The translations under genes were made by a program, and so were the position numbers. A model generated the notes under the pieces. It saw nothing but the letters and a program-made list of their open reading frames with translations. It did no database searches and was not told where the DNA came from. DNA of 64,000 bases, from NCBI RefSeq assembly GCF_037975245.1, contig NC_092571.1, positions 1,654,501 to 1,718,500 on the forward strand. The letters are read 5' to 3'. Of the stretch, positions 41,101 to 46,999 are shown in pieces (the stretch's first letter is position 1; every line of letters begins with the position of its first letter). The stretch comes from Apostichopus japonicus (taxonomy: Eukaryota > Echinodermata > Holothuroidea > Aspidochirotida > Stichopodidae).

Positions 41101-42547
41101 CGGGTCATAGTAAGGCGGGTTTTTCATCCAAGAGCAATCTACTGTTTTCCCATCTGAAACGGCTTTCTAAAATTGAAAAGATTCCAAACTTGAGTTAAAT
41201 GTTGAATTGGAAGAGAGAGAGGGCAGAAGTAAATTATAAAAGTTTTACCAAGAGACAACTACATCCAGTTAGTAATACCTTGAACTGGAGAGTCTCTACC
41301 GGTGCTGTGGCTGAGTGAATAAAGGCGATGGCATTTGACGCAATCGGGAGGTTCCGGGTTCGATACTCGGCCGGGTCATAGTAATGTGGGTTTTCCTCCA
41401 AGAGCAATCTACCGTTTTCCCATCTGATATGACTTTCTAAAATTGAAAAGATTTCAAAATTTGAGTATGAAATTGGAAGCCACCCCAACATGTAAGTTGT
41501 AATCCATAAGCCCTTGCGGGTTTCTCTCACTTTTGTGGCCGCTTAAACGTCGTAAAAATAACTGATGAATATAATTATTATTATAATTTCATTTAAAGAA
41601 AAAGAAGTTTTTACCGATTTTGAGAAATTGATAAAAAGTGTAAGTTTTAAAGTAGGCTTGGCTTAGAAAGGCATTGCAGCACAATTTCCTGCACGCAGAA
41701 GACTGACACTCAATTGAAAATGGTCAGTTCAATTCAAATTGATAAAAATGTGTTCTACAGAAGAAAAATCAAACAAACATCTCGGGTCAAGAGAGGTCGA
41801 AACATGACATTGTATTAAATGCTGGGATATTTAGTCTGACCCGACCCGGATCACCCCATTCCGGACAATTTCTTCCACGGGGTACAGTTATGTTTAAATA
41901 TCTTGTGTCTGAACAGACAAAGAGGTTAGGAACTCTTGCTACCGACAGTACAAGTTGCAGTGTGATAACAACGTAAATAAAGTAAATTTAACGTTACCGA
42001 TTGCCACGATGATAATTGTTCCATCAATCTATCTAGTCCATTCCTTTATTGTGGGGTTTTTTTTCTTTCCATTTTGCAGCAAACTTTTCTCAACAAATGG
42101 AACTGATGAAAGTAGAACTCATCAAACTGAAAACAGAAAAAGTGGATCTGATAAGACAAAACGTGGTAAGTTTCATATAACGTTTACAACAAAAGCTTAC
42201 GAAATGGTGATTATACAACAAATTAGGTTGTGGCAGTGTACCATGTTATGTATATAGATGGTCATTTCACTGGTAGGATCACACAACAATTTCTTCCTGA
42301 TACATCCGGACTTGGCCAAACTTTGAACTGGGGATTATAATATGACGAGCTACTCTTACCCATGGTATCTCTCTTTACTTTCCAGGCTTGGCAACAAGAC
42401 ATCAAGAAAATGCGAGAGAAAGAGCTGAGGCACATGGCGGAAATTTCCGCAGCAAACAAAGCTTTGATGACAATGAAACACAGGCACTCCAGGTCAATGG
42501 AAGACCCCACCCACCAGAAAAGTCCACATCACAATAAAGATTGCTGA
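2135..42547 (+). CDS. RAP1GAP: Rap1 GTPase-activating protein (RAP1GAP family), 20 coding exons
   Basis: Stimulates GTP hydrolysis by Rap1-type small GTPases at membranes and so turns Rap signalling (adhesion, polarity) off. The exons listed separately join in consistent phase into 2,277 nt, 758 residues plus stop; human RAP1GAP is 663 residues. Order: N-terminus (1-25), GoLoco motif (about 26-49, core DEQRC at 40-44), linker (52-75), RapGAP dimerisation and catalytic region (about 76-450), Ser/Arg-rich tail (about 475-680), coiled coil (about 680-730). The catalytic helix reads KRHIGND, with Asn350 at the place of the Asn thumb (Asn290 in human Rap1GAP). Segments such as [22 protein letters not shown] and DDVPPFGP are close to the vertebrate protein. 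This is family recognition from memory, not a search. The closest match is RAP1GAP/RAP1GAP2; SIPA1 proteins have a PDZ domain, which is absent here. 5' UTR exons were not identified. Confidence 0.95.
6220..6510. repeat. Degenerate CATTA/CAGTACATTA simple repeat
   Basis: Dozens of cattaca, cagtacatta and cattatag words in irregular tandem order, interrupted at about 6,270-6,370. No coding potential. Confidence 0.8.
7043..7182. repeat. TA-rich microsatellite with period agtgatatatatat
   Basis: Irregular copies of a 12-18-bp TA unit, each marked by agtg. The minus-strand Tyr/Ile-rich open frame across it is an artefact. Confidence 0.9.
8034..8081 (+). CDS. RAP1GAP: RAP1GAP coding exon 2 (first half of GoLoco motif)
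   Basis: 48 nt, phase 0 to phase 0, acceptor tgctttcag and donor CAG|GTAAGT. It encodes [16 protein letters not shown], the hydrophobic amphipathic first half of a GoLoco motif (residues 20-35), the helix that packs against G-alpha-i/o. It can be skipped without shifting the frame. Confidence 0.88.
8082..14634 (+). other. RAP1GAP intron 2, largest intron of the gene
   Basis: About 6.5 kb without a recognised exon. It contains many G or T homopolymers, a short direct repeat around atacagagttgaacctccta at about 10,217-10,240 and 10,276-10,300, repeated ccaattaaaatgcccaac at 12,249-12,310, and a TA microsatellite at 14,470-14,555. A minus-strand open frame at 10,689-10,979 is noted in the findings. 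Confidence 0.5.
14468..14555. repeat. (TA)n microsatellite with periodic tgaa
   Basis: Runs of atatat broken by ga or gaat; ends about 80 bp before exon 3 of RAP1GAP. Confidence 0.9.
14635..14682 (+). CDS. RAP1GAP: RAP1GAP coding exon 3 (second half of GoLoco motif)
   Basis: 48 nt, phase 0 to 0, acceptor cttttacag and donor CAG|GTGAGT. It encodes [16 protein letters not shown]. The D-E-Q-R-C core with Arg43 is the part of GoLoco that reaches into the nucleotide pocket of GDP-bound G-alpha; human Rap1GAP has the near-identical MDEQRCSFP. Together with exon 2 it makes a full motif. Confidence 0.95.
14984..15270. repeat. G-rich minisatellite, period about 21-24 bp
   Basis: Around twelve imperfect copies of a ctaaggggagttggtggtac-like unit in intron 3. 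The 113-residue open frame across it (repeats of GSW, YPKG) follows from the repeat and has no support as a gene. G-runs on the sense strand could form quadruplexes in the pre-mRNA. Confidence 0.9.
16139..16670. repeat. 69-bp minisatellite in RAP1GAP intron 3
   Basis: About eight copies of a unit containing gtagagcactctatgttc; unit starts at 16,201, 16,270, 16,337, 16,406, 16,475 and 16,544 give spacings of 69, 67, 69, 69 and 69. Outer copies are more diverged than the centre. Because 69 is a multiple of three, all plus frames stay open, giving overlapping artificial proteins of up to 301 residues. Confidence 0.95.
16785..16856 (+). CDS. RAP1GAP: RAP1GAP coding exon 4 (linker)
   Basis: 72 nt, phase 0 to 0, acceptor tctcgatag and donor GAG|GTAAGA. 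It encodes a Pro/Lys/Thr-rich linker ending in ERIKE, which runs into [15 protein letters not shown] of exon 5. The joint resembles human HEVLGREGPFPLILLP, which supports the exon although the linker itself is poorly conserved. A ttcag at 16,791-16,795 is an alternative acceptor, but it would break the phase. Confidence 0.8.
17491..18075. repeat. 139-155-bp tandem repeat in RAP1GAP intron 4
   Basis: Four copies of a unit with acaatacaaactgctggtat, starting at 17,506, 17,645, 17,800 and 17,955 (spacings 139, 155, 155). Within each unit are several shorter catactgat/acatgctgat words, so the array probably grew from a smaller repeat. Confidence 0.9.
19291..19533 (+). CDS. RAP1GAP: RAP1GAP coding exon 5 (start of RapGAP domain)
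   Basis: 243 nt, phase 0 to 0, acceptor ttttgcag and donor CAG|GTGAGA. It opens with [19 protein letters not shown], matching the GPFPLILLP...YWIEG strand of Rap1GAP, and closes with [10 protein letters not shown] (human ARIYRKHFLGK). Between them is an Asp/Ser-rich insert (about 35 residues) that looks longer and more acidic than in vertebrates. Confidence 0.93.
23435..23552. repeat. Pyrimidine (CCCCTTCC)n tract
   Basis: More than 110 bp of almost pure C/T in the sense strand of RAP1GAP intron 5, about 235 bp before exon 6. A mirror-repeat tract of this kind can form triplex DNA. Confidence 0.9.
23653..23762. repeat. 60-bp tandem duplication next to exon 6
   Basis: Positions 23,653-23,702 are repeated without mismatch at 23,713-23,762 (period 60). 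The second copy ends 24 nt before exon 6, so it covers the place where the branch point should be. Confidence 0.95.
23787..23893 (+). CDS. RAP1GAP: RAP1GAP coding exon 6
   Basis: 107 nt, enters in phase 0 and leaves two bases of an Arg codon; donor AAG|GTAAGT. It encodes [19 protein letters not shown] and the following [10 protein letters not shown], aligned with human EHFNYYSLDAALGHLVFSL and EHLRLLLR. Part of the dimerisation subdomain that precedes the catalytic fold. Confidence 0.95.
23894..26576 (+). other. RAP1GAP intron 6
   Basis: 2.7 kb without a recognised exon. A direct duplication of about 40 bp (cttagtaactatatcca) lies at 24,384-24,462, and poly-G runs occur at 23,946-23,968, 25,155 and 26,143. 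The stretch 24,460-24,660 is CG-containing and non-repetitive. Confidence 0.5.
26577..26655 (+). CDS. RAP1GAP: RAP1GAP coding exon 7
   Basis: 79 nt; the first base completes the Arg codon from exon 6, and the exon ends in phase 0 at AAA|GTAAGT. It encodes [14 protein letters not shown]...PIRLAK, corresponding to human TKCRTYHDVIP...VQMAK. Intron 7 is only about 260 bp. Confidence 0.9.
26917..26970 (+). CDS. RAP1GAP: RAP1GAP coding exon 8
   Basis: 54 nt, phase 0 to 0, acceptor ttacccag and donor AAG|GTAAGT. It encodes [18 protein letters not shown]; human has LVCEDVNVDRFYPVLYPK, so the exon is well supported despite its size. Confidence 0.95.
27340..27524 (+). CDS. RAP1GAP: RAP1GAP coding exon 9 (catalytic domain)
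   Basis: 185 nt, enters in phase 0 and leaves two bases of a Gly codon. It encodes [20 protein letters not shown], then [16 protein letters not shown] and an [20 protein letters not shown] segment, all standard for the Rap/Ran-GAP fold. A poly-G run in the preceding intron does not affect the exon. Confidence 0.97.
27525..29368 (+). other. RAP1GAP intron 9
   Basis: 1.8 kb, no exon seen. It contains G-rich runs, a more complex stretch at 28,140-28,330 and a tandem duplication at 28,920-29,140. Confidence 0.5.
28920..29140. repeat. Tandem duplication of about 105 bp
   Basis: Two copies containing atataaatgacagttacccc (28,982 and 29,087, spacing 105) with a C-run of different length in each. 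Intron 9 of RAP1GAP. Confidence 0.9.
29369..29498 (+). CDS. RAP1GAP: RAP1GAP coding exon 10 (catalytic domain)
   Basis: 130 nt; the first base completes Gly298 and the exon ends in phase 0 at CAG|GTATGT. It encodes [19 protein letters not shown] and [18 protein letters not shown], the signature strand and loop of the family directly before the catalytic helix. Confidence 0.97.
29593..29914. mobile_element. MITE-like element flanked by TTAA
   Basis: 322 bp in intron 10. TTAA stands at both sides (29,589-29,592 and 29,915-29,918). The left end agggtgtgaagactcccgc and the complement of the right end, aggcattgaagactcgccc, agree at 14 of 19 positions. TTAA duplication with terminal inverted repeats is typical of piggyBac-type non-autonomous elements. 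No transposase is encoded; the 71-residue open frame inside is not a known protein. Confidence 0.7.
29919..31286 (+). other. RAP1GAP intron 10, remainder
   Basis: No exon recognised. At 30,965-31,090 there is a tandem repeat of a 31-bp unit (caaagtcttaaagatatcaa) with three good copies and decayed ones. The rest is unique AT-rich sequence. Confidence 0.5.
30965..31092. repeat. 31-bp tandem repeat
   Basis: Copies of a unit with caaagtcttaaagatatcaa, shortening to caaagtctcaaag at the right end. Confidence 0.9.
31287..31442 (+). CDS. RAP1GAP: RAP1GAP coding exon 11 (Asn thumb)
   Basis: 156 nt, phase 0 to 0, acceptor gatttacag and donor AAG|GTAAGA. It opens with [17 protein letters not shown]: Asn350 is the catalytic Asn thumb that takes the part of Ras Gln61, and the preceding Arg346/His347 are the helix residues known to matter in human Rap1[22 protein letters not shown] follows. 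All key residues are intact, so a functional enzyme is expected. Confidence 0.98.
31443..33232 (+). other. RAP1GAP intron 11
   Basis: 1.8 kb AT-rich; open frames on both strands at 31,913-32,324 are short and unsupported. Nothing else recognised. Confidence 0.5.
33233..33391 (+). CDS. RAP1GAP: RAP1GAP coding exon 12
   Basis: 159 nt, phase 0 to 0, acceptor after a long T/C tract, donor CAG|GTGAGG. It encodes [20 protein letters not shown] and [20 protein letters not shown], nearly the human sequence; this is the end of the catalytic fold and the start of the C-terminal helix. Confidence 0.97.
33953..34034 (+). CDS. RAP1GAP: RAP1GAP coding exon 13
   Basis: 82 nt, phase 0 in, one base left over. 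It encodes [19 protein letters not shown], matching human ERTRAALLETLYEELH, and finishes the terminal helix of the RapGAP domain. Donor AG|GTAAGA. Confidence 0.95.
34691..34875 (+). CDS. RAP1GAP: RAP1GAP coding exon 14 (Ser-rich tail start)
   Basis: 185 nt; two bases complete a Gly codon and the exon ends in phase 0 at ACG|GTAAGT. It contains [19 protein letters not shown], the counterpart of human FFESFKRVIRSRSQSMDAM. The R-S-Q-S/T site is a basic-directed kinase-type sequence in this family; phosphorylation here is inferred. Confidence 0.92.
34876..36719 (+). other. RAP1GAP intron 14
   Basis: 1.8 kb. A 52-bp duplication (ttaaccaatg at 34,891 and 34,943) follows the exon. A tattttgtatttg array lies at 36,362-36,530. 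No exon was recognised. Confidence 0.5.
36362..36530. repeat. 12-18-bp tattttgtatttg tandem repeat
   Basis: About fourteen copies alternating gtatttgtatatttt and gtatttgcatatttt. The hydrophobic YFVFVYFVF and [10 protein letters not shown] open frames on the two strands come from the repeat. Confidence 0.95.
36720..36817 (+). CDS. RAP1GAP: RAP1GAP coding exon 15
   Basis: 98 nt, phase 0 in, two bases of an Arg codon out; acceptor tttctttag, donor AG|GTGGGA. It encodes a Pro/Arg/Ser-rich stretch ([15 protein letters not shown], then KPSRRKR). It has no domain; support comes from phase, composition and position. Confidence 0.75.
37240..37870. repeat. 17-bp repeat array turning into a diverged TTATGGT array
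   Basis: About seventeen near-perfect copies of ttcatagtaccttgtgg (37,250-37,530), followed by looser copies of ttcatagtgtcttatgg and tagtaaattgtctat up to 37,870. Lies in intron 15 of RAP1GAP, ending about 55 bp before exon 16. Confidence 0.95.
37926..38048 (+). CDS. RAP1GAP: RAP1GAP coding exon 16 (weak donor)
   Basis: 123 nt; the first base completes the Arg codon and two bases are left over. It encodes a Ser-rich stretch with [18 protein letters not shown]. The donor AAG|GTCAGC is weak (C at +3, C at +6), but it gives exactly the phase exon 17 requires. If it is not used, translation continues SASGRQR and stops at 38,071-38,073, which would make a shorter protein lacking the coiled coil. 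Confidence 0.7.
38095..38220. repeat. Inverted repeat of catgtatggag words
   Basis: ggagacatgtatggagc at 38,117-38,133 is exactly complementary to gctccatacatgtctcc at about 38,189-38,205; a second, weaker copy pair lies between. It folds into a stem with a loop of about 55 nt and opens the hairpin-rich part of intron 16. Confidence 0.8.
38224..38273. repeat. Perfect 24-bp inverted repeat with 2-nt spacer
   Basis: Left arm 38,224-38,247 and right arm 38,250-38,273 are exactly complementary, separated by tt; the centre is cgtccccatttggggacg. It can extrude as a cruciform or fold as an RNA hairpin about 50 nt long. It starts 151 nt after the in-frame stop at 38,071. Confidence 0.95.
38310..38780. 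repeat. Tandem array of 25-bp-stem hairpins, period about 65 bp
   Basis: Three consecutive hairpins: arms 38,351-38,375 with 38,384-38,408 (25 of 25 bp), 38,416-38,441 with 38,450-38,474 (one extra A), and 38,481-38,505 with 38,514-38,538 (one mismatch), loops of about 8 nt. Arms share gtccccgcctccaaactcc. Decayed single arms continue to about 38,780. GC content is far above the rest of the window. The overlapping open frames on both strands are by-products. Confidence 0.95.
38925..40010. repeat. Diverged duplicate segments on both sides of exon 17
   Basis: 38,925-39,170 and 39,719-40,005 share an ordered series of words: gcccctaggccact/gcccctaaaccact, gttaaaccatgct, gtgaatatgcaagact, atcttccggactta, ggtaccctgtttg/ggtaccgtgtttg, cattaccatt. 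This suggests an old duplication or two copies of an interspersed element flanking exon 17 (39,541-39,640). Confidence 0.75.
39541..39640 (+). CDS. RAP1GAP: RAP1GAP coding exon 17
   Basis: 100 nt; the first base completes a Ser codon and the exon ends in phase 0 at GTG|GTAAGT. It encodes [20 protein letters not shown] and then an acidic [10 protein letters not shown], comparable in composition to the Glu/Asp/Ser region of human Rap1GAP (EDTGLESVSS). Confidence 0.82.
40783..40885 (+). CDS. RAP1GAP: RAP1GAP coding exon 18
   Basis: 103 nt, phase 0 in, one base out; acceptor caatcatag, donor AAA|GTAAGT. It encodes [19 protein letters not shown] and a Cys-containing [15 protein letters not shown]. 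No domain; GSLSSSG resembles the VSSSGTP of the human tail. Phase agrees with both neighbours. Confidence 0.75.
41031..41200 (+). mobile_element. tRNA-derived SINE, copy 1
   Basis: The head has a Pol III A box (tgcccgagtgg, about 41,037) and B box (ggttcgatact, 41,086-41,096). The extended variable-arm spacing resembles a Ser/Leu tRNA. The body gcgggtttttcatccaagag and cttctaaaattg-type tail follow. The acceptor stem does not close, so it is a SINE head, not a functional tRNA gene. Confidence 0.75.
41302..41480 (+). mobile_element. tRNA-derived SINE, copy 2
   Basis: Second copy by tandem duplication; A box now ggctgagtgaa (damaged), B box at 41,357-41,367 intact. Same body with a few substitutions (gtgggttttcctccaagag). 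Confidence 0.75.
42080..42165 (+). CDS. RAP1GAP: RAP1GAP coding exon 19 (coiled coil)
   Basis: 86 nt; two bases complete a Thr codon and the exon ends in phase 0 at GTG|GTAAGT. It encodes [19 protein letters not shown] and RQNV, with hydrophobic residues at heptad spacing; a clear coiled coil that continues in exon 20. Confidence 0.85.
42386..42547 (+). CDS. RAP1GAP: RAP1GAP coding exon 20 (coiled coil end, stop codon)
   Basis: Phase 0 in, acceptor actttccag, stop TGA at 42,545-42,547. It encodes [20 protein letters not shown] and SAANKALM, the rest of the coiled coil, then a His-rich polar end ([18 protein letters not shown]). The classical human RAP1GAP isoform does not end in a coiled coil as far as I recall, so this tail may be an ancestral or lineage feature. 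Confidence 0.87.
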   Translation, partial: AWQQDIKKMREKELRHMAEISAANKALMTMKHRHSRSMEDPTHQKSPHHNKDC

Positions 42548-45420
42548 AGGTGTGCGGGGGGAGGTGGGAAGGCGGTCCAGGTCACCGGATGACCCCTCCT
42601 ACCAAAGCAGTCCACATTCACAAGTCTGCCGAAGGGCTGTGATTATTTCACTGGACTCAGACGAACGAACGGCTTACAATAGAAACCTGTAGAGCTTTCT
42701 GTTAACAGTAACACTAAAAGAAATAGACGTTATTAACCTCACTTTATATAAGAAGAGAGAATAAATCGATAGCCCATATATCTACTGATAACAAAAAAAA
42801 TCCACTCTCTATAGTTTTCTAATGAAAGTCAAATGGTTTTATTTCTATCAAAGAATAAGATTTACTGGTGGCATAGATTTTGGTGGTTGCCATGGCAATT
42901 GGTAAGTAAATTTAGGCACAAATGGTGGTTAGCATACATTTTCTTTACAAGGGTATATATAAGCAGCTTGCAATACACGCATATTTATTTCCACTTCATT
43001 TGTAAGATTCTCACGTTTTCTTTTTTTCCACGAACATATTGTAGCATCCACGGTGCTCTTTTCTTACATCAGTGCTTCAGTTTTATTTGTTTTTAACATC
43101 TTATAATTTTTGTACAATTTTTAAGTTCTTATTTATTTTGTTCATTCTTACACGTGGATAAGAATGATCACAATTAAAAATATTTAGTAAGCTGTATTCA
43201 CACATTTCCGAGTAGTATTCTTAGTCGTATAGTTCGGGCAATATAAACATTTCTAGGTTCCGTGCCTCACAACTGGTAGTAGTTTTTTGGCTTTCCGATC
43301 TGTGTGAGATATCTTCTCATGTTATATTAAAGCATTGTGGAATTTGAAATGTTGAGAAATGTTAGTTGTGCAGTCCCTTAAGATATTCGTCAGTGGTGCA
43401 ATAAAACACAAACAGGTTGAAGATGACAAAATCACGGCTATTTACATGTGTTGCCATTTGCTGTTAACTTTAAGTGTCCAACCTTTGCCAAAAGCTGTAC
43501 AAAAGTACACACTATTTTATGTACACAGCTGCATTGATGTAAACAGTTTTGTACATACCTGGAAACTGCACTCGGAGCTGCATAGTACGGATTCCATGTA
43601 TAATTCAATTTTTCAGCAGAAGGGAAGGACAGAGGGGGAGGGGGGGATCAGAGTAGCTCAACATAAGCTGCAATTACCTTAGAGGGGGGGTCAATTATGT
43701 CTGAAATCACACTTTCCACAAACATTTCTACATAGTTTTCTGTTGTCATCACAAGTACGTAATTTCCAAGATTTATTTGCCTCTCTCAAGTCACATGTAA
43801 TTAATATTTATCCATTAGTTTCTCCAGGTAATTTATTTTTGTTTTGGTAGCTTCCGTCATGTACATATGTAATAATAAAAAAATGATGAAAAAGTGTCGT
43901 AAAAAATGACCTGTTAAATACCAACGTGAAGACAAAAATGTTATTATTGTACACTTGAAAGAGTAGGTTTAAAAAGATATAAAACACAGAGGCGTGTTTA
44001 AAAATGTGTAAATATGTTAAAACGTTAGTGCAATGAAGTTAGTCACTGGAGTGAATGATGATGGATGTGAATTTAGTTGGGTAATCTTTGAACCAAAGCC
44101 TACAGGTAGTTGTAGCATATTAATAAAAAGGTCACTTTTGTAGACAGAAAAGTATTAAACATTGGATATTTTTAAAAGGATATTTTCAAAATCAAAATTT
44201 TGTCATTCCCTAGATACCTTCCTTCCTTCCTTTCATGACATTGTTGCTGAACTTTTCCCATTTAATTATCGAATCATGGAATGATTATCCTAAAGTAAAA
44301 TAACCTCTTGCAAATGTAAAAACTTATCACATTGCTCATGATACAGGTACTGTTAGTATGGGACATGTCATAAAGCTTAAAACTTGGCAGTGTACTCACT
44401 CTACCAGTCTTGGTCATGAACATTTTCACCTAGTGGTTAAGAATAAAGGATTGGAAGGATATCGTTAAGTTCTTACTCGTCATTGAAGGTTGAGGAAAGA
44501 GGGTAATTAAAGTGTTTTTGTAGATTTAACATTTTTCTTCTGCTTGACAAGAGGTGGTATCAAAGAGAGAGAGAGAAAAAATGTGTAGAGGTTTGAGAAG
44601 TTTTTTATCTTCTAGGAAGTGAAATTGAAAAACATTACACCTGAACCAAAAAGCAATTTCATGAAATATCTCTTCGGCCTAGCCTTAACAACAAAGATTA
44701 AAAAAATTATGAAAATACCATGTTATATTAATTGCAATAAGAAGGCTGTAACGATACATAGTACAAGATGAAATGGTATTATGGATTAGATAAGGGAGCC
44801 ATAGTAACCTATTGCAAGATGTGTAGATTCATAAAAGTGAGTTATTTCTGCATCTTTGCAGTTCTTAGTCTTTTGGATATTATTAAAGATGGTAGGATTC
44901 CAACCCATCATGGAAACCAAACACCTGCATTAGACATACCATCTGCTATCTAAGTGCCATCAATCCACCATGGCCATTCTTGTCCTAACATGTTGTACTG
45001 ATTATACTAGAGGATGGAGCTATTCTGTCTCTAGATATTCACCCTTTCTCTCATAGATACTCTTAAAATTGGCAGCATTATTTATTTATGTTGGATCACG
45101 TTCTTGTTCTAGCCATGGTATGGTTAAGGGTGTAACAACTGTACAGAAAATGATATTTATAATTTGTTAGTAAGCACTGACATGGTAACACATAAGAGAA
45201 AGGTCAAACCAGTGTTTAACATGTGTTATGTACCCTAGCCTAACCATCACTTGTACATGTACCCATGTATGGAAGGATGATGGATAGGATGTTAGGCTAT
45301 TGTTGCCTTGAATAGCAGAAGCATCATCTTGTAGAGAAGGATATCATTTGTAAATATTCATCTATTGTGTGTGTGTAATAAAACACAGGCAGAGATACAA
45401 AATAAATTTTATCATTCAAC
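42548..45420 (+). other. 3' untranslated / downstream region of RAP1GAP
   Basis: AT-rich, without credible coding frames. Several AATAAA-type poly(A) signals occur; the last plus-strand ones are at 45,377-45,382 and 45,401-45,406 next to a TG-rich stretch. The transcript end cannot be fixed; the 3' UTR could be anything up to about 2.9 kb. Confidence 0.45.
45377..45406 (+). terminator. Candidate poly(A) signals of RAP1GAP
   Basis: Two AATAAA hexamers (45,377-45,382; 45,401-45,406). Chosen because a minus-strand AATAAA (tttatt, 45,443-45,448) begins just beyond, which would suit two convergent genes. Earlier signals (for example near 42,760, 43,873 and 44,440) are equally possible. Confidence 0.3.
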
Positions 45421-46781
45421 ATTGATCAGTTTGCTTTCATATTTTATTCGTATTGTTTTTTAATGTCAACAAGTTGTAATGCATTTTAGATTAATGCAGG
45501 ACACATCCTTGCATTTTGAAAAAGAAAACTTTAGTGGAACTGGGACTTCAAAACTTTTAAACACATTACATAAATCTTCATACATAATATTTTTTTGGTA
45601 TACATTCTTACATTTTCTGTGTGACAGAGTATTCCCAGTGAAGGAAAAAAACACATTTAGCCCATTGAGAAGCAATCTTCTTTCATGGTCTTATCTATTT
45701 TCTGAAACTGGAATCTAGGTATCGTCCCTACCAGATCGTTTTTTTGAGGCACAGCGAACTTCATTTTGTAACCAATACAGACTGAAAACGTTGATTTGAA
45801 AATGAGCAGTCGATTATCAAATCGCTGCCGCATCCACTTAATATTTTCTTTTTCTCCCCTCTCTCCCATTTTGGTTAAATAACAACTAAACGACCACACA
45901 GCAACGGAAAATTCACATATTAGACAAAAACTTACCTCGAACTGTAACATATTTTATCTTCATTTCAAATAGTAGTGTTGAGTAATATAACCTGGCTAAA
46001 CATGAAAGAAACAAAATCCTGTTACAGCATTGAAAATCTAACGAATCAAAGATCAAACGTAATGTTTCTGCGATGAACAAAAAGTGTCTATAAATTTTGT
46101 GTTGATGAAAGGAGCAAAAAAATCCTTTGGAATGTGTTACTCCTGAACAACAACAAGAAACCATCCTAACCATCCTCAGAGTCCTGACTTGAGATATGAT
46201 CAAAGCAAAATTTTGAGGAAAAGAAAATTTCACGGATAAATTTGGTAGCATACATACTAAGGTGTTTCTTCACTGAGTATAATCCTATCACATAGCAAAG
46301 TTTGCATGAAACACTGTGATTGCTTGAAAGTTTTGAGAGCAGAAATTCGGATGAAAATTGCTATTCTAGCACCAATGTTGGGCAGGCAGATTTTCTTCAG
46401 AGCCATGTGATGATTCCTGTATGACAGTAGAAACCATCTTAAGAACATAGCATATCAGTAATCTTTAGCATTTATAGAACTACTGTCAAAATGTTGCCCC
46501 AGGGTATGAAATAATAAGCAGCACAGCAACGTGTACTAAACATGTCATTAAGTGTTTAATACAAAGTCTGTAGTGTTTTCTATTATTTCAAGGCAACTGT
46601 TCGTATGCACGTTTTAAGTCCACTCCAAGCTTTCGTGCAAGGACTGGTACTTTCTCCAAATCTCTGACATTATTTTGCCGACGATGCCGTAAGCTAAAAA
46701 CCAGGGAATGTGCCGCATATCAATATTACAGAGTTATCTTTCCATTTGAGATATTTATTTATCCGTAAAATGGACCACAGT
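45421..46781 (-). other. 3' untranslated / downstream region of SRPRB
   Basis: Follows the SRPRB stop on the minus strand. Minus-strand AATAAA occurs at 46,754-46,759 (only about 25 nt after the stop) and at 45,443-45,448. The minus-strand open frames at 45,657-46,448 show no recognisable domain and are treated as chance. Confidence 0.4.
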
Positions 46782-46999
46782 TTACTTGGCAACCTTCTTG
46801 ATCCATTCTTCAATACTTTCCACATCTGTTACTTTCTCATCCGAGCCCTTGCAGATACATTCTGTAAATTCTACCTTCATCGGTGACAACTGAGAAAATT
46901 CAAAGTTCTTTCCCTCTTTGCCGAGGAAATATTCCTTGGTCTGCCCGCTAGTGTCCGTTGAGTCTAGAGTGGCAGCCCTCGTTACGCGTAATGTATTTC
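46782..46999 (-). CDS. SRPRB: SRPRB last exon (stop codon)
   Basis: Minus strand; acceptor ttttttccgtag, the first base completes Leu, then NTLRVTRAATLDSTDTSGQT, GKNFEFSQLSPMKVEFTE, and a terminal helix SIEEWIKKVAK before TAA at 46,782-46,784. Human SRPRB has NTLRVTRSAAPSTLDSS, KEFEFSQLPLKVEFLECSAKG and EKWLAKIA, so the match covers the whole exon. The reading frame is also open upstream of the acceptor, but that part does not match the family. Confidence 0.95.

Larger units (their letters stand above)
40911..41500. repeat. Tandem duplication of about 296 bp carrying a SINE
   Basis: aagtaaattataaaag recurs at 40,931 and 41,227, followed in both copies by acaactacatccagttagta, the tRNA-like head and the SINE body. 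The first copy has about 25 bp extra before the SINE head. The high identity suggests a recent event in intron 18 of RAP1GAP. Confidence 0.9.

Noticed and set aside
41031-41110. Functional tRNA gene
   Set aside because: The A and B boxes are present, but the acceptor stem does not pair and a SINE body follows; a second identical head occurs in a duplication.
45657-46448. Minus-strand frames of 63-112 residues between the two genes
   Set aside because: No recognisable domain and AT-rich composition; they lie where the SRPRB 3' UTR is expected.
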